Positions 9,450-18,672 of a stretch of DNA of 64,000 nucleotides are shown one piece after another; position 1 is the stretch's first letter, and each line of letters begins with the position of its first letter. Below the pieces are notes generated by a model. It did no database searches. It was not told the origin of the DNA and saw nothing but the letters and a program-made list of their open reading frames with translations. Origin of the DNA: Deltaproteobacteria bacterium (GTDB taxonomy: Bacteria; Desulfobacterota; Binatia; Binatales; Binataceae); the NCBI GenBank assembly GCA_021799495.1, contig JAJZAI010000016.1, positions 1-64,000 of the forward strand, read 5' to 3'. A program made the position numbers and the translations under genes.

Positions 9450-10199
9450 TCAGATAACCTTGGCCTCCGTATGGAGCACCTGCACCAACTCTTCGACGCT
9501 CGCGACCTTGCGGCCCGCCTGCCGCTTTTCGGGCGCGTTGAGCGTTTTGATCTTCAGCTTGGGCGCGAGATCGACGCCAAGACTGTCAACCGCGATTTCA
9601 TTGAGCGGTTTTTTGCGCGCCTTCATGATTCCCGGCAGCGACGCATAGCGCGGCTCGTTGAGGCGCAGGTCGGTCGTGATCACGGCGGGCATCGGAAAGG
9701 CCACCGTTTCGAGGCCGCCGTCAACCTCGCGCACCACGGTGCATTTCTCGCCGGCCAGTTCGACCTTCGAGGCGAAGGTCGCCTGCGGCCATCCCAGCAT
9801 CTCCGCGAGCATCTGGCCGATCTGGTTCGAGTCGTCGTCGATCGCCTGTTTGCCGATAATTATGAGTTCGGGTTTTTCGTCGCTCGCGACTTTCGCGATC
9901 GCGCGCGCGATCGCCAGCGTGTCGAGCGGGGTGTCGGCCTTGACCAGAATCGCGCGGTCCGCGCCCATCGCCAGCCCGGTGCGCAGTTGCTCCTGCCACG
10001 CGGTCTGCCCGACCGAAATCAAAACAACCTCGCCCGAGCCCTGCTTCTCTTTGATTCTGAGCGCCTCTTCGATGGCGATTTCGTCGAACGGATTGATCAC
10101 CCATTTGACGTTATCGGTCGCGATCCCCGATCCGTCCGGCAGAACCCGGATGGTGGTCGCGGGATCGGGAACGCGCTTTACCGGCACAAGTATCTTCAC
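9450..10199 (-). CDS. etfB: Electron transfer flavoprotein beta subunit (GTG start at 10199)
   Basis: VKILVPVKRVPDPATTIRV...VINPFDEIAIEEALRIKE; listed ORF is 5'-extended. Confidence 0.95.
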   Translation of the reverse strand: MKILVPVKRVPDPATTIRVLPDGSGIATDNVKWVINPFDEIAIEEALRIKEKQGSGEVVLISVGQTAWQEQLRTGLAMGADRAILVKADTPLDTLAIARAIAKVASDEKPELIIIGKQAIDDDSNQIGQMLAEMLGWPQATFASKVELAGEKCTVVREVDGGLETVAFPMPAVITTDLRLNEPRYASLPGIMKARKKPLNEIAVDSLGVDLAPKLKIKTLNAPEKRQAGRKVASVEELVQVLHTEAKVI

Positions 10200-10281
10200 A
10201 GCGATGTCACTCCGAACAGCCAGCCTTGCGGGCGGCGATAATCGCAAACTCAAAATGGCTCGGAATTCAAATTCGGAACCA

Positions 10282-10311
10282 ACTGACCGTAACAATCGAG
10301 AAACGGTCAGT
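10282..10311. promoter_or_regulatory. Inverted repeat ACTGACCGT-N12-ACGGTCAGT upstream of etfB
   Basis: 9-bp perfect arms; the right arm overlaps a minus-strand TTGACT. Confidence 0.5.
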
Positions 10312-10422
10312 CAAACCTTATTTGCCGCGACGTTGCGCGCGTTTCGCGCGGGAATGCCGGCGGCGGATGGCCGGAGTTCAATTCTGTTCGATTGCGATGT
10401 CCGAAGGATTGCGCGGCGGGGA

Positions 10423-11205
10423 CTAAGCGTCGGCGGCGGGTTGCCGGCGCGCTTCGAGTTTCAATTCGGCGCGGCTGATGCGGAGACTCGTGAGGGTCGG
10501 CAGGATGACTTTCTGGACGAAAGCCCGCGCGCTCAAGCCGCCTCCCGAACTTTCCAGCCGCTGATGATAGTCCGGAATCAGGCCGTCGCCGGGCATCTTG
10601 AAATTCGCGAGCACGTGACCCAAATCGGCGATCGTGCCCTGCCGATCCTGCTCGAGTTCGAGCTTGATCATCGATCGATAAAAAGCCGCGTGAGCCGCCT
10701 CGTCGGAGCCGACATGATGAAAAATTGCGGCGGCCACCTGATCGCCGCTCGCGAGCGCGCGATCCTTTTGCGCCTTGTACGCCGCATAGGTCGCGGCCTC
10801 CTGCAGGGCGCCGTAACACGACATCCGCCGGCGGGTGTCGAAGGGCAGCGTCCATGCGCGGTTGGCCACTGGCGTTTCCAGTTCCGCGACGTCGGCCGCC
10901 GAGCGCATCCCGGATCGTGTCAGGTATTCGCGGAAAACCAGTCCGTGCCGCGATTCTTCAAACGCCCAGCGGATTTGAAAGCCGACCATTTCCAGGTCCG
11001 CGCGCAACAGCCTCAACCCTTCGGCGCTGTAATCCGGCACGTACATCTCTTCCGTGCAGTAAACTTCCATCGCGCGGGCGACCGCTTCGATCGGCTGTAC
11101 GGAATCGAGCCGCTCCCAGGGAATATCGTTGAAGATATTCCATTGCCGTTTGGTTTCCGCGATTTCGAGGAAATCTAGATAGAGTTGATGGACTTTTTCG
11201 CGCAC
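10423..11205 (-). CDS. Acyl-ACP desaturase-like di-iron protein (FA_desaturase_2)
   Basis: Ferritin-like helices with EESRHG and DEAAHAAFYRSM di-iron motifs. Confidence 0.8.
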   Translation of the reverse strand: MREKVHQLYLDFLEIAETKRQWNIFNDIPWERLDSVQPIEAVARAMEVYCTEEMYVPDYSAEGLRLLRADLEMVGFQIRWAFEESRHGLVFREYLTRSGMRSAADVAELETPVANRAWTLPFDTRRRMSCYGALQEAATYAAYKAQKDRALASGDQVAAAIFHHVGSDEAAHAAFYRSMIKLELEQDRQGTIADLGHVLANFKMPGDGLIPDYHQRLESSGGGLSARAFVQKVILPTLTSLRISRAELKLEARRQPAADA

Positions 11206-11573
11206 ATTCGCACCCGTCGCCCCCTAAGCTCGTTTCGCCTTAAGCGCACCCGCCAAGGTATGGCTACGGAGCCGCGCATCGCTCTCTTGCTCGCCTGCGT
11301 TTCCTCGTTACGTCGGACGCGCATCCCGGTTTCGCCGGATACTGAAGAATGATATGGGGATTTTCCGATTGGAGGGTTAAATCCACGCAAGCAGTGCGAG
11401 TTTAGAGGTTCAACGGCCCGAAGTCCATTGCCGATCGAGCCGGCGCGCTTTATCCATCATCAGGAGTCTCGCGCCTGGCGCATGTTCGCGCCATCTATCA
11501 ATCGACAGACCGTCGCGTTGCATCCATTGGCGATGCGAAAAAAAATTTGTGGGAGCTTCAACGCCGCCGCCAG

Positions 11574-12356
11574 CTATTCGTTGAAGCCGAGCCGATGCGA
11601 AAGCTCGCGGCCCGCCGCGACGATCATGGGCGCAAGTTCGGCGCTGATGCGTTCCGGGCCGAGCCGGTAGGCTGGTCCGGCCACCGCCAGCGATCCGACC
11701 ACCGAGCGCGTGTAGTCGCGCACCGGCGCGGCGACCGACGCCACGTCCTCGAAAAATTCGCCGTTGTCCACCGCGTAGCCGTCGCGCGCGACCGCTTGCA
11801 GTTGTTCGATCAGTGCGGCGCGATCGACGATCGTGCGGTCGGTATGGCGCGTGAGCTGTTCGGGCAGGGTCGCGCGGATTTGTTCTTCGGTGTCGAACGC
11901 CAGATGGGCCTTGCCGATCGCCGTGCAATGCAACGGCAGGGTCATCCCGATCGGCGGCGTGATGCGCACGGCGCGGTCCTCGGGTTCGGCCACTTCGAGC
12001 GGCACCGCGCCATCACGCCGGACGATCGAAACGAAAACGCTTTCGCGGCACTGGCGTGCGACGTCGGTCAGAATCGGCCGCGCCTGCCGCACCAATCCCA
12101 TGTGATGGATATAACGGCGTCCTAGCAGGAGGCATTTGATCCCGAGACGATAATTCTCGCTCGCCCGGTTCTGCTCGATATAGCCGCGCGCTTCGAGCGT
12201 CGCGAGCAGGCGAAAGACGTTGTTCTTATGCAGCTTGAGCCGTTTGGAAAGTTCGGTGACGCCGAGTTCGTCGGCGTCACCGAAGAATTGTTCAAGCACG
12301 TCGAGCGAATGCGCGACGGATTGAATAACGTAGTTTGTCTTTTCGCGGCGCGTCAT
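11574..12356 (-). CDS. IclR family transcriptional regulator
   Basis: N-terminal wHTH (ELGVTELSKRLKLHKNNVFRLLATLEARGYIEQN) plus IclR effector domain. Confidence 0.95.
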   Translation of the reverse strand: MTRREKTNYVIQSVAHSLDVLEQFFGDADELGVTELSKRLKLHKNNVFRLLATLEARGYIEQNRASENYRLGIKCLLLGRRYIHHMGLVRQARPILTDVARQCRESVFVSIVRRDGAVPLEVAEPEDRAVRITPPIGMTLPLHCTAIGKAHLAFDTEEQIRATLPEQLTRHTDRTIVDRAALIEQLQAVARDGYAVDNGEFFEDVASVAAPVRDYTRSVVGSLAVAGPAYRLGPERISAELAPMIVAAGRELSHRLGFNE

Positions 12357-12489
12357 CTATGCGATCACTCCAGAGTCCGGCCGCGCCTTGAGCTTGGAAG
12401 AGCGGTCAACCGGTTTGGAAAGCTGTTTTACTTTAGACGGTCGAATCAAAATATGTCAACGCCGCCATTCGGCGTCGCCATGTCAGGCT

Positions 12490-12513
12490 AAATAGCTGAT
12501 TTTACAGCTATTT
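12490..12513. promoter_or_regulatory. AT-rich palindrome AAATAGCTG-ATTTTA-CAGCTATTT in a divergent intergenic region
   Basis: 9-bp perfect arms; between iclR-type regulator and methyltransferase. Confidence 0.5.
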
Positions 12514-12540
12514 TTATCCGTAAACGCACCGGAGCAGCCC

Positions 12541-13173
12541 GTGCCGAATCCTCTGAATCACGATTTCTTCCGCCGTATCGACGAATCCGACGACGAATTA
12601 TTTTACGGCTATCCGCGTCTGGTCACGCACATCGATGACGCGGCGATCGCCAAGGTCGGCGAAATCTATCTCGAGCGCCTGCCGCGTGACGGGGCGATCC
12701 TCGATCTGATGTCGAGTTGGCGGTCGCATCTGCCGCCCGCGCTAAATCCGCACCAGGTGATCGGCGTGGGCCTGAATCGGACCGAGATGGAGGAAAATCC
12801 GGCGCTCGATGGGGTAATCGTGCACAATCTGAATCGCGAACCGCAGCTGCCGCTCGCGGACGCCAGCTTCGACGGCGCGGTGATGACGGTTTCAGTCCAG
12901 TATTTGACGCGGCCGATAGAGGTTTTCGCCGATGTTGGCCGGGTGTTGCGGCCCGGCGCGCCGTTTATCGTCACCTTTTCCAATCGGATGTTTCCAACCA
13001 AGGCGGTCGCGCTGTGGCGCGCCACCAGCGACGCGCGGCACGCGCTCGTTGTCGCGCGTTATTTCACCGAAAGCGCGAGGTTCGAGCGTCTCGAAACGAT
13101 CGATCGCAGCGCGCCGGCCGATCCGCCGGGCGATCCGATTTGGGCCGTGGTTGGCTACCGTCGCGCCGATTGA
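12541..13173 (+). CDS. Class I SAM-dependent methyltransferase-like protein
   Basis: DGAILDLMSSWRSHLP...VIGVGLNRTEMEENPAL...LPLADASFDGAVMTVSVQYL; GTG start. Confidence 0.78.
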   Translation: MPNPLNHDFFRRIDESDDELFYGYPRLVTHIDDAAIAKVGEIYLERLPRDGAILDLMSSWRSHLPPALNPHQVIGVGLNRTEMEENPALDGVIVHNLNREPQLPLADASFDGAVMTVSVQYLTRPIEVFADVGRVLRPGAPFIVTFSNRMFPTKAVALWRATSDARHALVVARYFTESARFERLETIDRSAPADPPGDPIWAVVGYRRAD

Positions 13174-13244
13174 CGAAATCGGGCCAGACGCACCCATGAT
13201 AGCGATCATCGCCGCATCGCGGCTATGATGACGATGGATCGCGC

Positions 13245-13691
13245 GTGCCGGATTATCCGGACGCCGCGATCGAAGGCGGGAATCGAGTGATCGCGAATCG
13301 CGGCCTGAGGCATCTGGCGCTGCGCGTCGCCGACGTCAAACGCGCGGTGGATTTCTACATGCGGGTTTTCGGGATGCGCGTCGTATGGCAGCCCGACGCC
13401 GACAATGCCTACCTTAGCTCAGGATGCGACAATCTGGCGCTTCATCGCGGCGACGCCGGCGATAGCTCCGCGCAATCGCTCGACCATCTTGGATTTATGG
13501 TGCCGACGATCGCGGAGGTCGAGGCCGGCTACCGCTGGGCGCTGGAAAATAATCTCGATATCGTGCATCCGCTGAAGCGTCATCGCGACGGTTCGGTTTC
13601 GTTCTATTTGCGCGACCCCGACGGCAATGTGATTCAGGCTCTTTATGAACCGCTGACCAGCGGGCTGGCGATCGGTGGTGAGGGCCGTTAG
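13245..13691 (+). CDS. VOC family (glyoxalase/dioxygenase-like) protein
   Basis: LRHLALRVADVKRAVDFYMRVFGMRVVW...LDHLGFMV...FYLRDPDGNVIQALYEP; start may be GTG at 13287. Confidence 0.88.
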   Translation: MPDYPDAAIEGGNRVIANRGLRHLALRVADVKRAVDFYMRVFGMRVVWQPDADNAYLSSGCDNLALHRGDAGDSSAQSLDHLGFMVPTIAEVEAGYRWALENNLDIVHPLKRHRDGSVSFYLRDPDGNVIQALYEPLTSGLAIGGEGR

Positions 13692-13739
13692 ACACCGCCG
13701 CGCGGAATCGCCGCGCTAATCGACAGGGAGAGAAATTCG

Positions 13740-14849
13740 ATGCTGAATGGCCACGCGACGGCGCAGGCGACCGCCGCCTACGCGAGCCGATTCGCCGATT
13801 TGCCGGGCAATTTTCGGGAGACGATCGGCGTGGCGGTCTCCTCGATCGGACTTGGCACCTACCTCGGCGAGCCGGACAGCACGACCGATGCGGCGTATGC
13901 GGACGCGATCCGGCTGGCTTTGGCCGGCGGAATCAACCTGCTCGACACGGCGGTGAACTATCGCTTTCAGCGCAGCGAACGGACGATCGGCGCGGTGCTG
14001 AAGGAAATGGCCGAGCGGGGCGAGATCCGGCGCGACGAAGTGGTGATTGCGACCAAGGGCGGCTATATCACCTTCGATGGCGCCGTGCCGCCCGACCCGC
14101 GTCGTTGGTTCGACGAGCATTTTATCCGGACTGGAATCGTGGCATCCGCCGACTTGGTCGAGGGATCGCATTGCCTGACGCCGCGCTGGCTTGCGGCGAT
14201 GATCGAAATGAGCCGCGCGAATCTCGGCGTCGAAACGATCGATATTTACTATCTGCATAACCCGGATGCCCAGCTTGCCGCGATCGGGCGCGATGAATTC
14301 AGGCGCCGGATTCGCGCCGCGTTTGAATTGCTGGAAGCGAAGGCGGCCGAGGGTCAGATTAGGACCTACGGCGCGGCGACCTGGAACGGCTTTCGGGTCG
14401 CGCCCGAGGACCGCTCTTACCTGTCGCTGACCGAGATGGCCGCGCTTGCCGAAGAAACCGGCGGCAAGGACCATCGCTTCCGCGTGATCCAGATGCCGTA
14501 CAATCTGGCGATGGCCGAGGCGTTTACGGCGCGCAATCAGCGGTTGCCGGACGGCGCGATGGGCAATACTCTCGCCGCCGCCGACGCGCTCGGAATCGCC
14601 GTATGCGCCAGCGCCTCGCTGCTGCAAGGGCGGCTGACGCGCGGCCTGCCGCCGCTTTTGAACGACGCCTTCGACGGTCTCGACTCCGACGCGCAGCGCG
14701 CGCTTCAATTCGTGCGCTCGACGCCGGGAATCAGCGTGGCTTTGGCCGGGATGAGTTCGGCGTCCCACGTCGCCGATAATCTGGGCGCCGCGCGGCGTCC
14801 GCCGGCGCCGTTTGACCGCCTGATGCGGCTATTCAAAAAGGTTGGTTAG
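13740..14849 (+). CDS. Aldo/keto reductase
   Basis: IGLGTYLGEPDSTTDAAYADAIRLALAGGINLLDTAVNYRFQRSERTIGAVL...TIDIYYLHNP. Confidence 0.9.
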   Translation: MLNGHATAQATAAYASRFADLPGNFRETIGVAVSSIGLGTYLGEPDSTTDAAYADAIRLALAGGINLLDTAVNYRFQRSERTIGAVLKEMAERGEIRRDEVVIATKGGYITFDGAVPPDPRRWFDEHFIRTGIVASADLVEGSHCLTPRWLAAMIEMSRANLGVETIDIYYLHNPDAQLAAIGRDEFRRRIRAAFELLEAKAAEGQIRTYGAATWNGFRVAPEDRSYLSLTEMAALAEETGGKDHRFRVIQMPYNLAMAEAFTARNQRLPDGAMGNTLAAADALGIAVCASASLLQGRLTRGLPPLLNDAFDGLDSDAQRALQFVRSTPGISVALAGMSSASHVADNLGAARRPPAPFDRLMRLFKKVG

Positions 14850-14956
14850 GCGTGCGCAATCAGGGTCGTTTGGCTCGGTAGCCGCGAAACTTGAGTTTGT
14901 ATCGGCGCGCCGCGCGTTGGAAAATTGGCCAAAGAGGCGGAAAGGATTGGGCGGGC

Positions 14957-15850
14957 ATGCAGGCTGAGCGGAGGTTAAACGGCGGCCGGCGCCGATCGAT
15001 TGCGGCGTTAATCGCCGTGTTTGCGCTTATTTTAGCGATGCCTCCGGCGCTGCGCGCCGCCGACATAGGCTTCCCGCCCACGGATTATGTAATTCGCAGC
15101 GGCGACGGCGCCCGGATTATCGGCCATGCGCATTTCGAGCTTCAGGACGGACCGGACGGCCTGCGCACGGTACATGGCGATTATCATTATTTGAACGGCG
15201 ATTCCGATGTCGAAGACGACACGATTCGTGTTCCGCAAGGTTCCTCCCCGCCGATCTTCGTGCGCTTCCGTCACGTTTTCTACAACCCGGACGGCTCGAT
15301 CGAGCGGAGCGGCGAGGCCGACGTCACCGCCGGCTATGGCCAATGCACGATTTATAAGAACGGCGTGGCGCGGACCACGCGCGACCAATTAATTTTTCCG
15401 CCCGATACCTTCGCCGGCGCCGCGGTCATCATTCCATTGCGCGATTACGTGATGTCCGGACGGACCGGCCAGCGGGTTTTTCACGTCTTCAATTGCGTGC
15501 CCGGCCCCAAAGTGCTCAAGGTCGCTCTCAACGTCCATCGGCGCGCGCGATGGACGTATTACCCAGGCAATCTGGTCGAAGTTGAACTAAAACCCGACTT
15601 CGGATGGCTGAATATCGTTATCGGACCGTTCTTGCCGACGTTCAGGGCCTGGTTCGATCCGGCCGACGACTGGTTTTTCACTGGTTCCAGGTCGGCTCGC
15701 TATTACAAGGGGATCAACATCATGCTGATTCGCGCCGATCGGCGCGCGCCCGCGGTTCGCGGAGGCGCACCAGAACCGCGCGGCGGCGAATCGCCCGTGC
15801 CGGCGATATCAGCCGCGCCGATCCCGACGCCTCCCGCTTCGTCGCGATGA
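14957..15850 (+). CDS. Secreted protein of unknown function
   Basis: ATG at 14957 gives an N-terminal signal peptide (SIAALIAVFALILAMPPALRAAD). Confidence 0.65.
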   Translation: MQAERRLNGGRRRSIAALIAVFALILAMPPALRAADIGFPPTDYVIRSGDGARIIGHAHFELQDGPDGLRTVHGDYHYLNGDSDVEDDTIRVPQGSSPPIFVRFRHVFYNPDGSIERSGEADVTAGYGQCTIYKNGVARTTRDQLIFPPDTFAGAAVIIPLRDYVMSGRTGQRVFHVFNCVPGPKVLKVALNVHRRARWTYYPGNLVEVELKPDFGWLNIVIGPFLPTFRAWFDPADDWFFTGSRSARYYKGINIMLIRADRRAPAVRGGAPEPRGGESPVPAISAAPIPTPPASSR

Positions 15851-15967
15851 TCGGCCCCGGCGCAGGCCGTTCATTGCAGCGAAATGCCGGCGCCTCCGCG
15901 CGGATTCGGCGGAATGTTATCCCCTCGCCCCGCGGAGGCGCGCGGTTGCGATTCGATTTTATGCTGA

Positions 15968-15990
15968 GCCGGCGCCGAAGGAGCGCCGGC
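15968..15990. terminator. GC hairpin GCCGGCGC-N7-GCGCCGGC between convergent ORFs
   Basis: 8-bp perfect stem downstream of 14957-15850 (+) and 15998-16213 (-). Confidence 0.35.
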
Positions 15991-15997
15991 GCGGCCG

Positions 15998-16213
15998 CTA
16001 AAAGTGAGTCGCGCCGTTCTCGCCGTAATGCCGCACTCGCGAACGTTGCGGCTTACGATATTGGAAAGTCACCTGGCATCGCGGACAGACGCCCTGAGGT
16101 TGGGCGGCGCCAGGCTGGCGGGACAATTTGACGTATTTGACGGCGCCATCGATGCACAGATGGCCGGCGACGGGATAATCCCACACGATGCGAACGGCGG
16201 AGTTGTTTTCCAT
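15998..16213 (-). CDS. Small protein with possible zinc-binding Cys/His pattern
   Basis: 71 aa MENNSAVRIVWDYPVAGHLCIDGAVKYVKLS...GVCPRCQVTFQY; a + strand ORF overlaps, so strand is uncertain. Confidence 0.35.
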   Translation of the reverse strand: MENNSAVRIVWDYPVAGHLCIDGAVKYVKLSRQPGAAQPQGVCPRCQVTFQYRKPQRSRVRHYGENGATHF

Positions 16214-16630
16214 TTGCTGCGCTAATGCTCCTTCATGCGAATCGGATCCTTTGGTTGATGCGCCCGGCGGGCCGGACGCGGCTTCCGTGAATAGGTTAAG
16301 ATAGTGATTTCAGACGTTGGATCAATCACTTTTGTTCACTTCGAAAAAATTTTCCCAAAAAAATTTCCGCCGCCCGCCGCCGTGCGGCCGGAACGCCCAT
16401 CCCGCGGGCCTCGGACGGGCCGGCGCCGGAGGCCGAAGCGATTCGCGGTCAATAGATGCGGAGCATCGCCGAGAGTTTGAAATCCGCGAAATAGTCGCCC
16501 ATGTTGGACGTGGACTTGGCGCCGCAGATGAAGGGCTGGCGTTTAAGCGAAGGATGGCGGGTATGAAAACGAAGCGGCGGATGCCGCGCAATCGCCGCGC
16601 GGTTCCGCTTGCGGCGGATCGCGCCGGATC

Positions 16631-18142
16631 ATGAAACCACGAAAAATCCGCAAACTGCTGGTCGCGAACCGCGGCGAAATCGCGTTGCGGGTGATGCGCA
16701 CGGCGCGGGCGCTGGGAATCGCGACGGTCGCGGTCTATTCCGACGCCGACCGCGCGGCCGCGCACGTCGGCGCGGCGGGCGAGGCGATCGCGATCGGCCC
16801 GTCCGAGCCAGCCCAAAGCTATTTGAATATCGCGGCGATTATCGCTGCGGCCCGTGCGGCCGGCGCCGATGCGATCCATCCCGGATACGGCTTTCTTTCC
16901 GAACGGCCTGAATTCGCCCGCACCGCCGCCGAGAACGACCTGTTGTTCATCGGGCCGCCGCCGGAAGTGATGGCCGCGCTTGGCGACAAGGTGGCGGCGC
17001 GGCGAATCGCGGTGAAGGCGGGCGCTCCCGTTGTTCCCGGCGTCGAGACCGGCGACCTCGCGTCGGCGCGGAAATTCGCCGAACGGGCCGGGTTTCCGAT
17101 TCTGGTCAAGGCGGCGGCCGGCGGCGGCGGGCGCGGGATGCGCGTGGTCGCCGAGGCGGGCGCGCTCGAAGCCGCGCTTGAGGCGGCCTCGCGCGAGGCG
17201 CAGGCGGCGTTCGGCGACGGCCGCGTATTTTTGGAGAAATATCTGGCGCGGCCCCGCCATGTCGAAATTCAGCTTGTCGCCGACCGTCACGGCGAGGTCG
17301 TGGCGCTGGGCGAGCGCGATTGCTCGATTCAGCGGCGCCATCAGAAAATCATCGAGGAATCGCCCGCGCCCGGATTTTCCTCCGCGACGCGCGCGCGGAT
17401 GGTAGAGGCGGCGCTGAATCTGGCGCGGGCGGCCGGCTACCAGAACGCGGGCACGGCTGAATTCCTGCTCGACGGCGAAGAGTTCTATTTCCTTGAAGTG
17501 AACGCGCGCCTGCAGGTCGAGCATCCGGTGACCGAGTTGCGCTTTGGCTGCGATCTGGTCGCCGAACAACTGCGCATCGCGGAGGGCGAGCGCGTGCGTG
17601 CGCCGGACGCGCCGCGCGGAGCGGCGCTCGAATGCCGCATCAACGCCGAAGATCCCGAGTACGATTTCAGGCCGGCCACCGGCCGCGTCATCGGTTTGAC
17701 GCTTCCATCCGGGCCCGGCGTGCGCGTCGATACCCATCTGGAGCCCGGCGCGGAAATTTCGCCATTTTATGACAGCCTCGCGGCGAAGCTGGTGGCCTAC
17801 GGCGCGGATCGGGAGGCGGCGCGGACGCGGATGATTGCGGCGCTCGACGAATTCGCGCTGCTCGGACCGCGCACGAATGCCGCGTTGCTCCGCGACATTA
17901 TCGCGAGCGAGGCGTTCGCGCGCGCCGATCTCTCCACGCGTTTTCTGGAAGAGCATCTGCCGCGATGGCGCCCGGACGAGCACATCATGCGCGCCGCGTT
18001 GATCGCGGCCGCGCTGGCCGCCGACGGCCGAATCGGTTCGGTTGCGGGCGGAGGATTCGCGGGCGCGAACGGCGCGAAGGCCAATTCGCGCCCGTCGCCA
18101 TGGACGGCGCTGGCCGGATTCGAAGCGTGGGGGCGGCGATGA
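16631..18142 (+). CDS. Biotin carboxylase subunit (acetyl/propionyl-CoA carboxylase type)
   Basis: KLLVANRGEIALRVMRTARALGI...HPGYGFLSERPEFA...KAAAGGGGRGMR...LEVNARLQVEHPVTEL. Confidence 0.95.
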   Translation: MKPRKIRKLLVANRGEIALRVMRTARALGIATVAVYSDADRAAAHVGAAGEAIAIGPSEPAQSYLNIAAIIAAARAAGADAIHPGYGFLSERPEFARTAAENDLLFIGPPPEVMAALGDKVAARRIAVKAGAPVVPGVETGDLASARKFAERAGFPILVKAAAGGGGRGMRVVAEAGALEAALEAASREAQAAFGDGRVFLEKYLARPRHVEIQLVADRHGEVVALGERDCSIQRRHQKIIEESPAPGFSSATRARMVEAALNLARAAGYQNAGTAEFLLDGEEFYFLEVNARLQVEHPVTELRFGCDLVAEQLRIAEGERVRAPDAPRGAALECRINAEDPEYDFRPATGRVIGLTLPSGPGVRVDTHLEPGAEISPFYDSLAAKLVAYGADREAARTRMIAALDEFALLGPRTNAALLRDIIASEAFARADLSTRFLEEHLPRWRPDEHIMRAALIAAALAADGRIGSVAGGGFAGANGAKANSRPSPWTALAGFEAWGRR

Positions 18143-18672
18143 GGTTCAAACGCGCGGAGGGCGGCAAAGTCTTTGCGGTGGAGATTTCAGCCTGCGACGG
18201 CAAAACGCTGCGCGCGTCGATCGACGGCGAGGAAATAACCGGCGAAATCGAAACGACTGCCGACGGCGGCGCGATTTTGCGGTTTGACGGGCGGCGGATT
18301 CGCATCAATGGCGCGCGTGGGCGGAAATCGATTCTGGTCGCCGCCGGGCCCGCTTCGTTTGAATTCGCGCCGGTCGAGGGACGTGTCGGCGGCGCCCATC
18401 ACGGATTGGCGGCGGTCGAAATCGCGGCGCCGATGCCCGGCAAGGTGCTGCGCGTGATGGTTGCCGAAGGCGACGTGGTGGCCGCCGGGCAGGGTCTGGT
18501 CGTGCTCGAAGCGATGAAGATGGAGACGACGATCGCCGCTGAAAGCGACGCGACGGTCAGGAAAATTCGGGTTAGCGCGGGCGCCGCGGTTGAGCACGGC
18601 CAAGTGCTGATCGAGTTCAGTCCGGCTCCGGCAAATCCATCAACTGGCGAATCGCAGGCTCAAGCGCGGTGA
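18139..18672 (+). CDS. Biotin carboxyl carrier (BT/BCCP) domain protein
   Basis: ATGA overlap with the preceding stop; biotinylation motif LEAMKMETTI; listed ORF is 5'-extended. Confidence 0.9.
   Translation: MRFKRAEGGKVFAVEISACDGKTLRASIDGEEITGEIETTADGGAILRFDGRRIRINGARGRKSILVAAGPASFEFAPVEGRVGGAHHGLAAVEIAAPMPGKVLRVMVAEGDVVAAGQGLVVLEAMKMETTIAAESDATVRKIRVSAGAAVEHGQVLIEFSPAPANPSTGESQAQAR

Noticed and set aside
11206-11573. Possible gene in the 370-bp gap between the desaturase and IclR genes
   Set aside because: Only short ORFs without recognisable similarity; a T8 run was seen downstream of iclR but no convincing stem.
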